64,000 bases of DNA, taken from positions 1 to 64,000 of the forward strand of contig NZ_NKHF01000060.1 in NCBI RefSeq assembly GCF_002744175.1, read 5' to 3'. Below the pieces are notes generated by a model that was not told the origin of the DNA, made no database searches, and saw nothing but the letters and a program-made list of their open reading frames with translations. Positions 1 to 9,886 of this stretch are shown piece after piece. Every line of letters begins with the position of its first letter. Position 1 is the stretch's first letter. The position numbers and the translations under genes were made by a program. Source of the stretch: Pseudoalteromonas piscicida (lineage in GTDB: Bacteria; Pseudomonadota; Gammaproteobacteria; Enterobacterales; Alteromonadaceae).

Positions 1-29
1 CTTGCTTTCGCATGTGGAGTGTTGAGAAA

Positions 30-103
30 TGGAGGCGGAACCCGGAGTCGAACCGAGGTAGACGGATTTGCAATCCGCTGCATGGCCACTCTGCCATTCC
101 GCC
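30..103 (-). tRNA. tRNA-Cys (GCA)
   Basis: Read on the minus strand, the segment folds as a 74-nt tRNA. The acceptor begins GGCGGAA and pairs with TTCCGCC, the anticodon GCA sits in the loop TTGCAAA, and the T loop reads GGTTCGACTCC. Discriminator U73 is typical for cysteine tRNA, and the 3' CCA is encoded. It lies seven bases downstream of tRNA-Gly on the same strand, so the two are probably cotranscribed, perhaps with the upstream pgsA transcript. Confidence 0.95.
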
Positions 104-110
104 GCAAATT

Positions 111-186
111 TGGAGCGAGTAACGAGGTTCGAACTCGTGACCTCGACCTTGGCAAGGTCGCGCTCTACCAGCTGAGCTATACTCGC
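111..186 (-). tRNA. tRNA-Gly (GCC)
   Basis: This is a 76-nt cloverleaf on the minus strand. The acceptor GCGAGTA pairs near the 3' end, the D-arm reads AGCTCAGCTGGTAGAGC, the anticodon is GCC in CTTGCCAAG, the T-arm has GAGTTCGAACCTC, and CCA is encoded. It is followed at once by tRNA-Cys. The pgsA-tRNA-Gly-tRNA-Cys order is a common gammaproteobacterial arrangement. Confidence 0.95.
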
Positions 187-399
187 GTTCCAATGTTTAA
201 ACTCTGCTTGACTTGTCATGCAAAAGTTAAACATTTATTTGCTAGGTTAGTGCCTTCTAAATTTCATTTAGATGACATACTGCCCTCTCAACACGGACGC
301 ATTCTACAGAAGTTCTTGAACGCGTCAACATAAAAAATGAATGTTTTTAACCGTTTGCTCATTTTTTATCTAAACCGCTGAGTTTATAGACTAAACAAG

Positions 400-945
400 T
401 CAAGAATTAGTCAATTCTCCTTTCGCAGCATATAGATACTGGATCATAGAAACCAAAGTCAGCAAGGTTGCGATAGCAAGAAGTGCATAACTTAGTAAGG
501 TCATCCAATCCGAAAACTGCCAAATGAGTCCTATAATAGCGAGCATCTGTGCAGCGGTTTTAAACTTGCCAAGCCAAGATACGGCAACACGGCCTCTTTT
601 ACCTTGCTCAGCCATCCATTCACGTAATGCCGAAATGACTATTTCTCTACTAATAATGACCAGTGTCGCAATCGTAATAAAGTAATCGTTATAATGTGTC
701 GCTAGGATCACCAGCGCAACACTGACCATAACTTTATCAGCTACAGGATCTAGGAAAGCACCAAATGGTGTTGATTGTTCAAGCTTACGGGCAAGATAAC
801 CGTCTAAGATATCTGTAACAGAAGCTAGCCAAAAAATAAAAGCGGCGGCAAAGAACGCCCATGAATAAGGTAAATAAAAAACGACCGCAAACACAGGTAT
901 GAGTAGCAATCTAAATGTTGTGAGCGTATTTGGAATATTCCACAT
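400..945 (-). CDS. pgsA: CDP-diacylglycerol--glycerol-3-phosphate 3-phosphatidyltransferase
   Basis: PgsA makes phosphatidylglycerol phosphate from CDP-diacylglycerol and glycerol-3-phosphate, the committed step to phosphatidylglycerol and cardiolipin in the inner membrane. The 181-residue protein has the usual length and hydrophobic segments. It carries the complete CDP-alcohol phosphotransferase signature: D45, D48-G49, A52-R53, G62, D66 and D70 with the family spacing. It is the last protein gene of the minus-strand run uvrY-uvrC-pgsA, 42 bp after uvrC, and is followed by the two tRNA genes. A weak AT-rich hairpin around 333-372 could end the transcript, but this is uncertain. Confidence 0.95.
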   Translation of the reverse strand: MWNIPNTLTTFRLLLIPVFAVVFYLPYSWAFFAAAFIFWLASVTDILDGYLARKLEQSTPFGAFLDPVADKVMVSVALVILATHYNDYFITIATLVIISREIVISALREWMAEQGKRGRVAVSWLGKFKTAAQMLAIIGLIWQFSDWMTLLSYALLAIATLLTLVSMIQYLYAAKGELTNS

Positions 946-987
946 AACTACTTGGTATTGTCTTTTTTTCTATGTTCGCATGATTGC

Positions 988-2811
988 TTAAGCTTTGTCA
1001 TGCAAATGATTAAATATCTTTTCAGCCATTTCAGGGCTGATCCCAGGAACTTGCTTTAATTGATGTATATTTGCAGACTTAACCCCCTGCATACCGCCTA
1101 AAAATTTAAGTAGCGCCTGACGTCGCTTTTGCCCTACCCCTTCGATTTCTTCAAGTACTGACTGCGTCCTTTGCTTTTGTCTCTTATTTCGATGACCTGC
1201 AATTGCGAATCGATGAGACTCATCTCGAATATGTTGGATCAGGTGAAGTGCAGGTGAGTCACTTTCAACGTTTACCGTTTTGCGTCCACCGTCAATCAGC
1301 AATGTCTCCAAGCCTGGTTTACGACTTGTTCCTTTTGCAACACCAATCAAAATTGGCATTTTATTCAATTGCCAGTCCGCGAAGAAAGATTCAGCCCTGC
1401 CTAGCTGACCTTTACCGCCGTCGATAAAAATAATGTCAGGCACTTTTGCTTCATCCGACATTTTTCCGTAACGCTTGTTTAAAGCAAAGTCCATCGCCGC
1501 ATAATCGTCCCCAGGTGTTATCCCAGTTACATTATATCTTCGGTACTCTCGGTTATTTGGTCCTTGTCCATCAAAAACAACGCAAGAGGCAACTGTATTC
1601 TCTCCCATCGTATGGCTGATATCAAAACACTCCATTCTTTGAATATCAGATAGCCCCAGTACCGCTTTAAGCTTAGCGTATCGTTTGGTAATTGAGTCTT
1701 GTGCACTTTGTTTTACTTCAATACTGTTCTGTGCGTTTTTATTTGCCAACGCAAGGTATTGAGCACGCTCACCTCGGACATTAGATTTCAAGCTCACTTT
1801 GCGTTTGGATACTTGGCTTAGAGCTTCTTCTAATGCTTCACTCTCTTCAATCTCAAAGGGCAGAACGATTTCTTTTGCTATTCGAGAGTGATTACCAGTA
1901 GAAATATAGTATTGACCTAAAAAAGAAGTCAGCACTTCGTCCGCACAAGTATCTTTTGGCACTTTTGGAAAGTGTGTTTTTGTCCCCAATACTTTGTGCT
2001 CTCGGATCATCAATACGTGAATTGCAACCAATCCATTTCTTTGCTCATAGCCTATCACATCTAATTCCACGAAATTTCCAGCTATAGATTGCTGCTCTTG
2101 CATTTGTCTGAGTAAGGCTATCTGGTCGCGGTACTTGGCCGCCTTCTCAAAGTCGAGTAAAAGGCTAGCTTGCTCCATTTTTTCCACCAGCGTTGCAATT
2201 ACCTCCTGCGAACGCCCAGCAAGAAACTGACGAACCATTGCTACTTGCTCTTGATATTCATCGTCCGCCACTTTACCAACACACGGACCAGAACATCTTT
2301 TAAGTTGATACTGTAAGCAAGGCCGGCTGCGTGCTCGGTAGTAAGCATCTTCACACTGCCTTACAGGGAAAATCTTCTGCATTAAACGGAGACTTTCTGA
2401 AACCGCGGCACTACTTGGAAACGGCCCGAAGTATTCTCCTTTTTGCTTTCGACTTCCTCGATGAAACGCCAACCTTGGATGCTGATGCGCACTCAAGAAA
2501 ATATATGGATAGCTTTTATCATCCCTTAAAAGAATATTATATCTGGGCTGGTATTTTTTTATCAGATTGTTTTCTAGGAGTAGCGCTTCGGTTTCGGTGT
2601 TCGTCAAAGTCACTTCAATGTGATCTATATTACTGACTAACACTCTTGTTTTACTGTCGGTAATATTTGTTCGAAAGTAACTTGAAACGCGCTTTTTGAG
2701 ATTTTTGGCTTTGCCAACATAGATAACCTGGTCATCCACATCATACATGCGGTACACACCAGGCTCTGTCGTTAACGTTTTTAGAAAAGGCTTATAATCA
2801 AATTCAGTCAT
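988..2811 (-). CDS. uvrC: UvrABC system protein C (excinuclease subunit)
   Basis: UvrC makes the dual incisions of nucleotide excision repair after UvrAB marks a lesion. The 607-residue protein matches the family length. The GIY-YIG nuclease domain is near residues 15-95, with the motif around VYRMY and [17 protein letters not shown] helix pair lies near 200-240. The RNase H-like endonuclease core follows, with [11 protein letters not shown] and FIDGGKGQL. Tandem helix-hairpin-helix motifs ([18 protein letters not shown]) close the C-terminus. It starts 12 bp after the uvrY stop, so the two are probably cotranscribed, a linkage known from many gammaproteobacteria. Confidence 0.97.
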   Translation of the reverse strand: MTEFDYKPFLKTLTTEPGVYRMYDVDDQVIYVGKAKNLKKRVSSYFRTNITDSKTRVLVSNIDHIEVTLTNTETEALLLENNLIKKYQPRYNILLRDDKSYPYIFLSAHQHPRLAFHRGSRKQKGEYFGPFPSSAAVSESLRLMQKIFPVRQCEDAYYRARSRPCLQYQLKRCSGPCVGKVADDEYQEQVAMVRQFLAGRSQEVIATLVEKMEQASLLLDFEKAAKYRDQIALLRQMQEQQSIAGNFVELDVIGYEQRNGLVAIHVLMIREHKVLGTKTHFPKVPKDTCADEVLTSFLGQYYISTGNHSRIAKEIVLPFEIEESEALEEALSQVSKRKVSLKSNVRGERAQYLALANKNAQNSIEVKQSAQDSITKRYAKLKAVLGLSDIQRMECFDISHTMGENTVASCVVFDGQGPNNREYRRYNVTGITPGDDYAAMDFALNKRYGKMSDEAKVPDIIFIDGGKGQLGRAESFFADWQLNKMPILIGVAKGTSRKPGLETLLIDGGRKTVNVESDSPALHLIQHIRDESHRFAIAGHRNKRQKQRTQSVLEEIEGVGQKRRQALLKFLGGMQGVKSANIHQLKQVPGISPEMAEKIFNHLHDKA

Positions 2812-2823
2812 TTAAAAAAGAGC

Positions 2824-3474
2824 TTAATGACTGCTATCAATATCGATCATTTTGTGGCGAATAGCCAAATGGGTTAGTTCTACATCGCCACTAACATTTA
2901 GCTTCTCAAACATTCGATAGCGATAGCTGTTTACGGTTTTAGAGCTCAGATTTAGTCTATCAGCGATATTTTGCGCTTTTTCACCTTTGGTGATCATTAG
3001 CATGATCTGAAGCTCTCTTTCTGATAGAGATTGGAATGGATTCTCATCATTACGGCCACTAAATTGCGCCAGGGCAATTTGCTGCGCAATTTCTGGTGCG
3101 ATATAGCGCTGTCCAGAATTTACCGCTCGAATTGCATTAATCATTTCATCTGGGCCCGCCCCTTTAGTGAGGTAACCATGGGCACCAATTTGCATTACTT
3201 TGCTTGGGAATGGGTCTTCACAATGCACCGTAAGCACAATGACTTTAACATCAGGGCAGTAACGGCAAATCTTTTTAGTCGCTTCCAATCCACCAATACC
3301 AGGCATGTTCATGTCCATCAAAACAATATCAGGCTCGCTTTGACGACAAAAAGTAACCGCTTCTTCACCGGTTTTCGCTTCTCCGACGACTTTAAAGCCA
3401 CGCACGTCATCCAAAATGCGTTTAATGCCAGTCCTGACAAGTTCATGATCATCAACTAAAAGCACATTAATCAA
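2824..3474 (-). CDS. uvrY: Response regulator UvrY/GacA (BarA-UvrY two-component system)
   Basis: This is a NarL/FixJ-type response regulator that, in relatives, is phosphorylated by BarA/GacS and activates csr small RNAs. The receiver domain has D8-D9, phospho-acceptor D54 and the lysine in TKGAG. The C-terminal LuxR-type helix-turn-helix includes LSERELQIMLMITKG. I place the start at TTG (3474), giving 216 residues beginning MINVLLVDDHE exactly like E. coli UvrY, with GAGG eight bases upstream. A longer ORF reaching 3516 adds 14 residues that the family lacks. It heads uvrY-uvrC-pgsA. Confidence 0.93.
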   Translation of the reverse strand: MINVLLVDDHELVRTGIKRILDDVRGFKVVGEAKTGEEAVTFCRQSEPDIVLMDMNMPGIGGLEATKKICRYCPDVKVIVLTVHCEDPFPSKVMQIGAHGYLTKGAGPDEMINAIRAVNSGQRYIAPEIAQQIALAQFSGRNDENPFQSLSERELQIMLMITKGEKAQNIADRLNLSSKTVNSYRYRMFEKLNVSGDVELTHLAIRHKMIDIDSSH

Positions 3475-4026
3475 TGGCACACCCTCTACATATATTTGGT
3501 AAACGGAGCAAAGCAACCAATAGCCTTACTTCCAGAGGCTTGAGATTACCACATATTCTTTAAAAGCATAACGACAGAAACAAGAGAAAAATACAATTTT
3601 GATATGAATTAACTAAATTGTTAATTTATTCTAGATATTACTGGTCATTATTTATTCAGAATACTTAAATATGGCCACGGCATCACTAAGAATACGCCGA
3701 GGCCATTTAGGTCCTGTTGCCCTTTACTGTTTGATTTTTGTTTCCCTGAGTATGCTTTGGTCGCGGCGCTCGACTTGCCGCCTAGTAATCTAAGCAAAAG
3801 TTGAGCAACAATGAACAAACCACACTCAGGTGAACCCGAAGGGCAGCGCTTGATTGGCATTTCTTCTGTGTTGCCCCACAAGGATGTGGGGTAAGGTGAC
3901 TTTGCAGGAGCACAAAGTCTTTATCGCCTGACTCACATAGAATAACTATGCTACGCAGGCTCCGCCTTATATAAATACCAATCAAACTGCTACAAAAAAA
4001 CTTGAAAACTCAACGGGCCCTAGTAG
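3475..4026. other. Intergenic region with structured, repeat-like sequence
   Basis: About 550 bp separates uvrY from the symporter gene. The uvrY promoter must lie in the first part, which is AT-rich. From about 3660 to 3990 the base composition changes and the sequence holds hairpins. One is a long imperfect stem, GGCCACGGC with GCCGAGGCC, near 3671-3702. Another is a short stem, CCCCACAAGGATGTGGGG, near 3874-3891. Minus-strand ORFs here (up to 77 codons) have no recognisable domain or good ribosome-binding site. I suspect a dispersed intergenic repeat, but no second copy is in this window. Confidence 0.4.
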
Positions 4027-5172
4027 TTAACTTTGTTTTGAGAATTTATCAACCCAAAGCGCGATAACACCATCGCCTGTTACATTACATGCGGTACCAA
4101 AGCTATCTTGAGCCAAATATAGTGCAATCATTAACGCCACGGCTCCCTCGTTGAAACCAAGCATGCTTGTCAACAAACCAAGCGCCGACATTACCGCGCC
4201 ACCCGGTGCACCTGGTGCCGCAATCATGACAATGCCCAACATAAAGATGAAAGGTAACATTTCGCCAAGTGATGGCACCACCATCTCTGGAGACAATAAC
4301 ATTACAGCCATTGCACAAGTTACGATAGTGATCGTAGAGCCAGAAAGGTGAATTGTGGCGCACAGTGGCACAGTAAAGTTAGCCACTTCTTCGTTTACAT
4401 TGTTCGCTTTACTCGCACGCAAAGAAACAGGAATAGTTGCTGCACTAGACATCGTACCGATCGCTGTAAAATAAGCAGGTAGCATATTTTTTATTAATTC
4501 AATTGGGTTTCTACCTAGGAGTAATCCACTCACAATAAACAGAGTACTTAACCACAACCAATGCATAATCACTGCGGCCAGTAACACTACGCCAAATGTA
4601 CTTAACGTATCAAACACCGTGCCTGCAACCGCCATTTCTGCAAAAACACCAGCAATATATAAAGGCAATACAGGGATGATCACCTTAGCCAATAAGGCAT
4701 CGATCACATCTCTTGCTTCGTCGGTAACGCCCTTAAGTTTAGTCAAGCCACATTGACTCATACCAATACCAAATATAAATGCCGTCGCCAGTGCAGTCAT
4801 TACACCCATTAATGGTGGAATTTCAATATTGATAAAACTACTCAGCTTAGACTCTTCAACCGCTTGATATGCAACACCACCGTCAAAAAACGGAATAAAG
4901 GCATTGACGAGTAGAAATGCCAAGGTTCCGGCAATAATCGTAGAACCGTAAGCAAAACCGACCGTTTTACCGAGTAAATGACCCGATCCCTTTGGTAAAC
5001 CTGCTATGCCAGAAGCGATAAAAAGCAGGATTATCAGAGGAATGGTGAAGCTAATCAATTGCCCAATGATCACTTTAAAGGTATACAATAGCTCAACAAA
5101 CACCGTTGGCATATAGAGCCCAGCCAACATACCGGCAACGATACCCGCCACCAGCTTCAATATAAGAGACAT
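4027..5172 (-). CDS. Dicarboxylate/amino acid:cation symporter (SLC1/DAACS family)
   Basis: This is an inner-membrane secondary transporter expected to take up acidic or neutral amino acids, or C4-dicarboxylates, with sodium or protons. Hydrophobic segments run through most of the 381 residues. The C-terminal half shows the family core: a serine-rich re-entrant loop (GTMSSAATIPVSL), the polar TM7-like segment (ATIHLSGSTITIV) and the second hairpin (APGAPGGAVMSALG). The final domain has AQDSFGTACNVTGDG, resembling the substrate-binding NxxxD segment of GltPh-type carriers. An AGGAAG ribosome-binding site precedes the ATG. Substrate cannot be read from sequence. It is somewhat shorter than GltP (about 430). 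Confidence 0.88.
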   Translation of the reverse strand: MSLILKLVAGIVAGMLAGLYMPTVFVELLYTFKVIIGQLISFTIPLIILLFIASGIAGLPKGSGHLLGKTVGFAYGSTIIAGTLAFLLVNAFIPFFDGGVAYQAVEESKLSSFINIEIPPLMGVMTALATAFIFGIGMSQCGLTKLKGVTDEARDVIDALLAKVIIPVLPLYIAGVFAEMAVAGTVFDTLSTFGVVLLAAVIMHWLWLSTLFIVSGLLLGRNPIELIKNMLPAYFTAIGTMSSAATIPVSLRASKANNVNEEVANFTVPLCATIHLSGSTITIVTCAMAVMLLSPEMVVPSLGEMLPFIFMLGIVMIAAPGAPGGAVMSALGLLTSMLGFNEGAVALMIALYLAQDSFGTACNVTGDGVIALWVDKFSKQS

Positions 5173-5388
5173 AACTACTTCCTAGCTGATTTTTTAAAGG
5201 CGTTGTTTTAACATGTTTTTGACCCGTTTTGCTATTAATTCGATAGAGATAAATCTATTTGTACATTTTATGTATACTTACTGGTCATCTAACGTAAATA
5301 ATTGCAACCCAACGAAAACAAATTGTTTCTCGTTATTGCGTATAATCTAATAAATAGTACAAAGTCTCTGTAACCTATATTCACCTTT

Positions 5389-7683
5389 ATGCTAAAAGCT
5401 CTAACCTGCTCTTTCACAACAATATTATTGTCAACTCAAGCACTAGCCTTAGCCCCCAATAAGATCCCCTTTATCGAACGTTCCGCAAAAATTGATGGCG
5501 TTATTGAAGCGGCGATTTGGCAACATGCCCTAGAAATTGATATTGATAATGTCACCTGGCCATATGAAAACAAGATAAGCCCTGTAAAAACCAAAGCCTA
5601 CATTTATGAAAATGGACGCTCTCTATTTGTCGCCTTTGATGCAAAGGAGTCAACTCCTGAATCTATCCGCGCATTTTATCGAGACAGAGATAGAGCATGG
5701 GAAGACGATTTAGTCGGTATTAAAATTGACTCATTTAACAACGCCCAAAGCGCCTATCAATTTTTTATTAACCCTCTGGGAGTTCAGCAAGACTCGATTG
5801 AAAACGAGTTAACAAAAAGCGAAAACAGCTCATGGAATGGTATTTGGGACAGTGTGGGAAAAATAACCGATGAAGGTTACATCGTCGAGGTCGAAATCCC
5901 CCTTCGAGTGCTCAACTTTAATGACTCTAGCGATAGTAAAACCATGTCAATGGAGTTCTTACGCTTTCTTCCAAGGAACGAACGCCTGAGGATCTCTAGC
6001 ATGCAATTGCAACATGCCAACACCTGTTGGATTTGTCAGATGCCAGAATACCAAGGATTCGCTAAAGCTGAGCAAGGAAGCGACCTTGCCGTTATCCCTA
6101 CCTTAGTAGTCAATCGCCAAGAAACTCGAGAGATTGAAAAAGGTAAGCCGCAACCTTGGCAAAACGATAACAATATGGAACCTGGCTTAGACATCAAATG
6201 GGCCATCACACCCGATACCACACTTAACGCAACCCTAAACCCTGACTTTTCTCAAGTAGAAGCCGATACGGGTCAACTAAGTGTAAATAATAGCTTTAGT
6301 TTATTCTTCCCTGAAAAGCGCGCGTTCTTTTTGGATAACTCAGACTATTTTTCGTCACACCTAAACCTTATCCACACTCGCAATATTTCCGCACCGGATT
6401 ATGGCGTAAAGTTAACAGGAAACAAAAACGGTCACACCTTTGCGGGCTTCATTACCAATGACGAAAGACTCAATGTTGTAATTCCTGGCAACTTAGGGTC
6501 GAATGTGGTGACACTTGAGCGTAAAAGTGAAAACATGGCGCTCAGATATCGCCGTGACGTGAATAAGTCTCTTTCCATTGGCGTAACGTCCACCAATAGA
6601 CAAAGTGAAGACTACCAAAACCAAGTTGCCAGTATTGATGCTAAGTACAAACCGACTAAAAACGATACATTCGAATTACAAGTGGCAGGTTCCGATACTG
6701 AATATGACGAAAGGTTTGCAGAGTCTTTGTGTGATAGCACGTTGTCAGAGTGCGATTTAACAGAAAGTGTTCTACGCGTTATTGGCGAAGATAAACGGGG
6801 CGTTGGTTATTATCTAAATTACGAACATAACCGCAAACACTGGAAGGCATTTACGAGTTACCAAGCCCGCGATGCGGCATTAAGAACCGACATGGGATTC
6901 ATGACTCAGGTTGATTTTAATAAGTTCCTATTCGGCGGAGAATACCGTTGGTATGGTGATGCGGATACCTGGTGGAACCGTGCTCGTTGGTATGCTGATT
7001 GGGATATTTCACATAATGAAAACGGCGAGTTACTAGAAAAAGAAGTGCAAACTAACTTTTCGCTTGATGGGCCGCTGCAAAGCTTTATTGATTTTGGTGT
7101 TGAACACAGAAAACGCACTGGGTTGCGACACAACGAAGCAAATCTAGCTATTGACGGTAACACTAACCTATTCACAGAAAACTCGCAGTGGACCTATATG
7201 GAGTTTAAGCCGCTTTCAGGGGTGTTCGCTGGCCTAAATTTAAGCAAAAGTAACCGAGTTGACTTGGCAAATAACCGACTTGGCGATCTCTACTTTGCCC
7301 GTCCTGTGATTAATGTCAATTTAGGCAAACACTTTGAGGTCAGATTTAGACACACTTATGAAAAAATGAAAGCTCAAGGGGCTGATGTATACACGGCGAA
7401 CTTAACCGACATCAGGTTCACTTATCAGTTTAATATAAATAGTTACTTACGATTGGCTATCATCAATACAGACATCTCAAGAAACCAGAGCAATTATCTC
7501 GATGAAGTTGACAGTACCTACAGGAGTATCAGCACACAGTTGCTATACTCATATAAACTCAATCCTCAAACCGTATTTTTTGCAGGTTACTCGGACCACG
7601 GTTATCAAGATGATGATTTATCGAAGGTTACTAAAGATGATAAAACCGTTTTTATGAAGTTTAGTTATGCCTGGTTGATTTAA
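5389..7683 (+). CDS. DUF5916/CBM9-like domain outer-membrane protein
   Basis: The 764-residue protein starts with a signal peptide (cleavage probably after ALA near residue 21). A beta-sandwich resembling carbohydrate-binding module 9 follows at about 28-215, with the typical opening KIDGVIEAAIW. The rest fits the DUF5916 region. It contains NPDFSQVEADTGQLSVN and FFPEKRAFFLDN, then many alternating aromatic strands consistent with an outer-membrane beta-barrel ending in an aromatic-rich strand. Family function is unknown; substrate binding or uptake at the cell surface is an inference. A paralogue is encoded at 58020-60206. No strong ribosome-binding site precedes the ATG. Confidence 0.8.
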   Translation: MLKALTCSFTTILLSTQALALAPNKIPFIERSAKIDGVIEAAIWQHALEIDIDNVTWPYENKISPVKTKAYIYENGRSLFVAFDAKESTPESIRAFYRDRDRAWEDDLVGIKIDSFNNAQSAYQFFINPLGVQQDSIENELTKSENSSWNGIWDSVGKITDEGYIVEVEIPLRVLNFNDSSDSKTMSMEFLRFLPRNERLRISSMQLQHANTCWICQMPEYQGFAKAEQGSDLAVIPTLVVNRQETREIEKGKPQPWQNDNNMEPGLDIKWAITPDTTLNATLNPDFSQVEADTGQLSVNNSFSLFFPEKRAFFLDNSDYFSSHLNLIHTRNISAPDYGVKLTGNKNGHTFAGFITNDERLNVVIPGNLGSNVVTLERKSENMALRYRRDVNKSLSIGVTSTNRQSEDYQNQVASIDAKYKPTKNDTFELQVAGSDTEYDERFAESLCDSTLSECDLTESVLRVIGEDKRGVGYYLNYEHNRKHWKAFTSYQARDAALRTDMGFMTQVDFNKFLFGGEYRWYGDADTWWNRARWYADWDISHNENGELLEKEVQTNFSLDGPLQSFIDFGVEHRKRTGLRHNEANLAIDGNTNLFTENSQWTYMEFKPLSGVFAGLNLSKSNRVDLANNRLGDLYFARPVINVNLGKHFEVRFRHTYEKMKAQGADVYTANLTDIRFTYQFNINSYLRLAIINTDISRNQSNYLDEVDSTYRSISTQLLYSYKLNPQTVFFAGYSDHGYQDDDLSKVTKDDKTVFMKFSYAWLI

Positions 7684-7811
7684 ATTAGATAGTTTAAATA
7701 ACCATTAGCTATAAGCAAATTTGATATATCTTATAGCCAATCTTTCCTTTCGTTTTGCGAAATGCGCAGTAAAGTGATGGAATAAAAGTAAACCTAGATT
7801 AGGGAACACAA

Positions 7812-8780
7812 ATGACTAAAGTATATGCAGACAACAGCCTTACTATTGGTAATACACCTCTGGTGAAAATCAATCGCGTTTCTGGCGGTAACGTTTACGC
7901 AAAAGTTGAAGCGCGTAATCCAAGCTTCAGCGTCAAATGCCGTATTGGTGCGTCTATGATCTGGGAAGCCGAAAAGGCTGGCTTGTTAACCGAAGGTAAG
8001 GAGCTAATTGAGCCGACTTCTGGCAATACAGGTATTGCACTTGCTTTTGTTGCAGCTTCACGCGGCTACAAACTAACACTGACCATGCCAAATACGATGA
8101 GTTTAGAGCGTCGTAAATTGCTTAAAGCACTGGGCGCAAATTTAGTCCTTACTGAAGGTGCTAAAGGCATGAAAGGTGCAATTGAAAAAGCAAACGAGAT
8201 TCAAGCAAGCAACCCAGATAAATATATTCTACTTCAACAGTTTGAAAACCCTGCAAACCCTAAGATCCACTTCGAAACAACAGGTCCAGAGATCTTTGAT
8301 GCACTAGAAGGTAAAGTAGACTACTTTGTTGCAGGTGTGGGTACCGGCGGTACAATTACAGGGGTTTCTCGCTATTTGAAAAATGAAAAAGGCGTTGACG
8401 TTAAGTCAATAGCTGTCGAGCCTGTCGACTCTCCCGTTATCACACAAACATTAGCCGGAGATGAAGTGAAGCCAGGTCCACATAAAATCCAAGGTATTGG
8501 TGCAGGCTTCATTCCTGGTAACTTAGACTTAGATCTTATCGATGGCGTTGAGCTAGTGTCTAATGATGATGCAATTGCAATGGCACACCAGTTGATGAAA
8601 GACGAAGGTATTCTCGTTGGTATTTCTTCAGGTGCAGCTTTAGTTGCAGCAAAACGTATTGCTGAAAAACCTGAGAATGCCGATAAAAATATCGTTGTGA
8701 TCCTGCCAAGTGCAGCTGAGCGTTATTTAACTAGTCCACTTTTCGCAGAGACCTTTTCTGAGCAAGAATTAGTTCAGTAA
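7812..8780 (+). CDS. cysK: Cysteine synthase A (O-acetylserine sulfhydrylase)
   Basis: CysK makes L-cysteine from O-acetylserine and sulfide in the cytoplasm, using pyridoxal phosphate. The 322-residue protein aligns along its whole length with enterobacterial CysK. It has the PLP lysine K42 in PSFSVKCR, the substrate loop PTSGNTG, the phosphate-binding GVGTGGT and the C-terminal SSGAA motif. The first residues ([13 protein letters not shown]) and C-terminus fit CysK rather than CysM. AGGGAA lies eight bases before the ATG. The gene is monocistronic, closed by a strong terminator. CysB, encoded at 11.6-12.6 kb, is its likely activator. Confidence 0.96.
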   Translation: MTKVYADNSLTIGNTPLVKINRVSGGNVYAKVEARNPSFSVKCRIGASMIWEAEKAGLLTEGKELIEPTSGNTGIALAFVAASRGYKLTLTMPNTMSLERRKLLKALGANLVLTEGAKGMKGAIEKANEIQASNPDKYILLQQFENPANPKIHFETTGPEIFDALEGKVDYFVAGVGTGGTITGVSRYLKNEKGVDVKSIAVEPVDSPVITQTLAGDEVKPGPHKIQGIGAGFIPGNLDLDLIDGVELVSNDDAIAMAHQLMKDEGILVGISSGAALVAAKRIAEKPENADKNIVVILPSAAERYLTSPLFAETFSEQELVQ

Positions 8781-8805
8781 ATACTCTGTCATACAAGCAT
8801 AATTA

Positions 8806-8838
8806 ACAAAGGAGCGATAATGCTCCTTTGTTTTTTTC
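8806..8838 (+). terminator. Rho-independent terminator of cysK
   Basis: An ACAAAGGAGC / GCTCCTTTGT stem with a short loop is followed by a run of T. It lies 25 bp after the cysK stop. Confidence 0.9.
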
Positions 8839-8905
8839 AATTATTCCTTTTAATTTCATCTCCCTTCACTACACTTTAATTTATTCGCCACATACTCTGA
8901 ACCTT

Positions 8906-9808
8906 ATGATCTTTAAAGCCCTATTAGTAGCGCTAGTCATCATACTCAGCGGTAAAGCCTACGCAGAGAACTTAAATGTTGCCTATTTTAAGGGGGGCGA
9001 GTTTCATCTTGTGGCTGGCGAAAAGTACCAAGGTGGTTACCTCTACAACAAGAAAGGCAACAAGCAACTAATTCATATTGCCACTTTAGATTGGCCCCCT
9101 TATATTGGCGCTAATCTCTGTAATAAGGGCTGGGCTTTCCAGTTCGCCGTGGCTTTGTTAACCGATCTAGATTATCAAGTCTATGTTGAATTCTTACCTT
9201 GGGCACGTGCTGTAAGAGCGGTAGAGACCGGTAAAGCTGATATCCTATTTCCCGAATATTACATTGAAGATTCAGCCCCATCAGACAACCATAAAAACAA
9301 AACTCGCAGAGAACTACTTGCCCTTTCAAACGCCTTTCCGGGTGGAGAAATTGGCTTTTTAAAACGTCGAGGTGAAGAAGACCGCTTTGACGGGAATTTG
9401 AACTCAGTAAAGAACGAAGTTATTGGCGTGGTAAGAGGTTATCAAAATACTCCAGAGTTTGATGCGATGATGGATAATGGAGAGTTTGTAACTGTAGAAG
9501 CCGTCGATGACTTGCAACTCGTTAAGTTGCTTGTGGGTAAACGAGTCAACCTGGTCATTGGTGACCCCAAAGTGCTTCGGTTTACCGTTAATTACTCTAA
9601 CTTACCCAGATCTGAAAAAATAGAATTACTGAGGGGCATTGAAAATGTCTCTCCCCCCATTAAATACAACCATCTTTATTTTGCATTAAGTAAGCAGAAA
9701 CCCTACTGGCGTGATTTACTGCAAGACATCAACCGTAATTTGTACCAGTTTGAAAATAGTGGCGAAACAAAGAGAATGATAGAGATGGTAAGTAACGAAT
9801 GTTACTAA
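8906..9808 (+). CDS. Periplasmic solute-binding protein, family 3-like
   Basis: A 300-residue secreted protein. I choose ATG 8906 because translation from there opens with a signal peptide (MIFKALLVALVIILSG, cleavage after AYA). The longer ORF would begin in the cysK terminator with TTG. The mature part resembles the amino-acid type substrate-binding fold (SBP_bac_3). It has LDWPPYIG near the start, the ligand-groove segment LPWARAVRAVETGKADILFP, and a second-lobe segment GVVRGYQNTPEFD. No permease or ATPase genes lie beside it, so it may act alone or serve a remote system. Ligand unknown. Confidence 0.75.
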   Translation: MIFKALLVALVIILSGKAYAENLNVAYFKGGEFHLVAGEKYQGGYLYNKKGNKQLIHIATLDWPPYIGANLCNKGWAFQFAVALLTDLDYQVYVEFLPWARAVRAVETGKADILFPEYYIEDSAPSDNHKNKTRRELLALSNAFPGGEIGFLKRRGEEDRFDGNLNSVKNEVIGVVRGYQNTPEFDAMMDNGEFVTVEAVDDLQLVKLLVGKRVNLVIGDPKVLRFTVNYSNLPRSEKIELLRGIENVSPPIKYNHLYFALSKQKPYWRDLLQDINRNLYQFENSGETKRMIEMVSNECY

Positions 9809-9886
9809 GCACGGATATTCAGCAGCTAGACATGCTTTGCAATAGCCTTATTCCGGTTGAGAGCGCCTGCTCTCAACGTTTTGAAT

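Noticed and set aside
19..333. Plus-strand ORF of 104 codons at the left end
   Set aside because: It reads across the antisense of tRNA-Cys and tRNA-Gly and has no domain.
3648..3881. 77-codon minus-strand ORF upstream of the symporter gene
   Set aside because: It lies in hairpin-rich repeat-like DNA and lacks a ribosome-binding site and any family resemblance.
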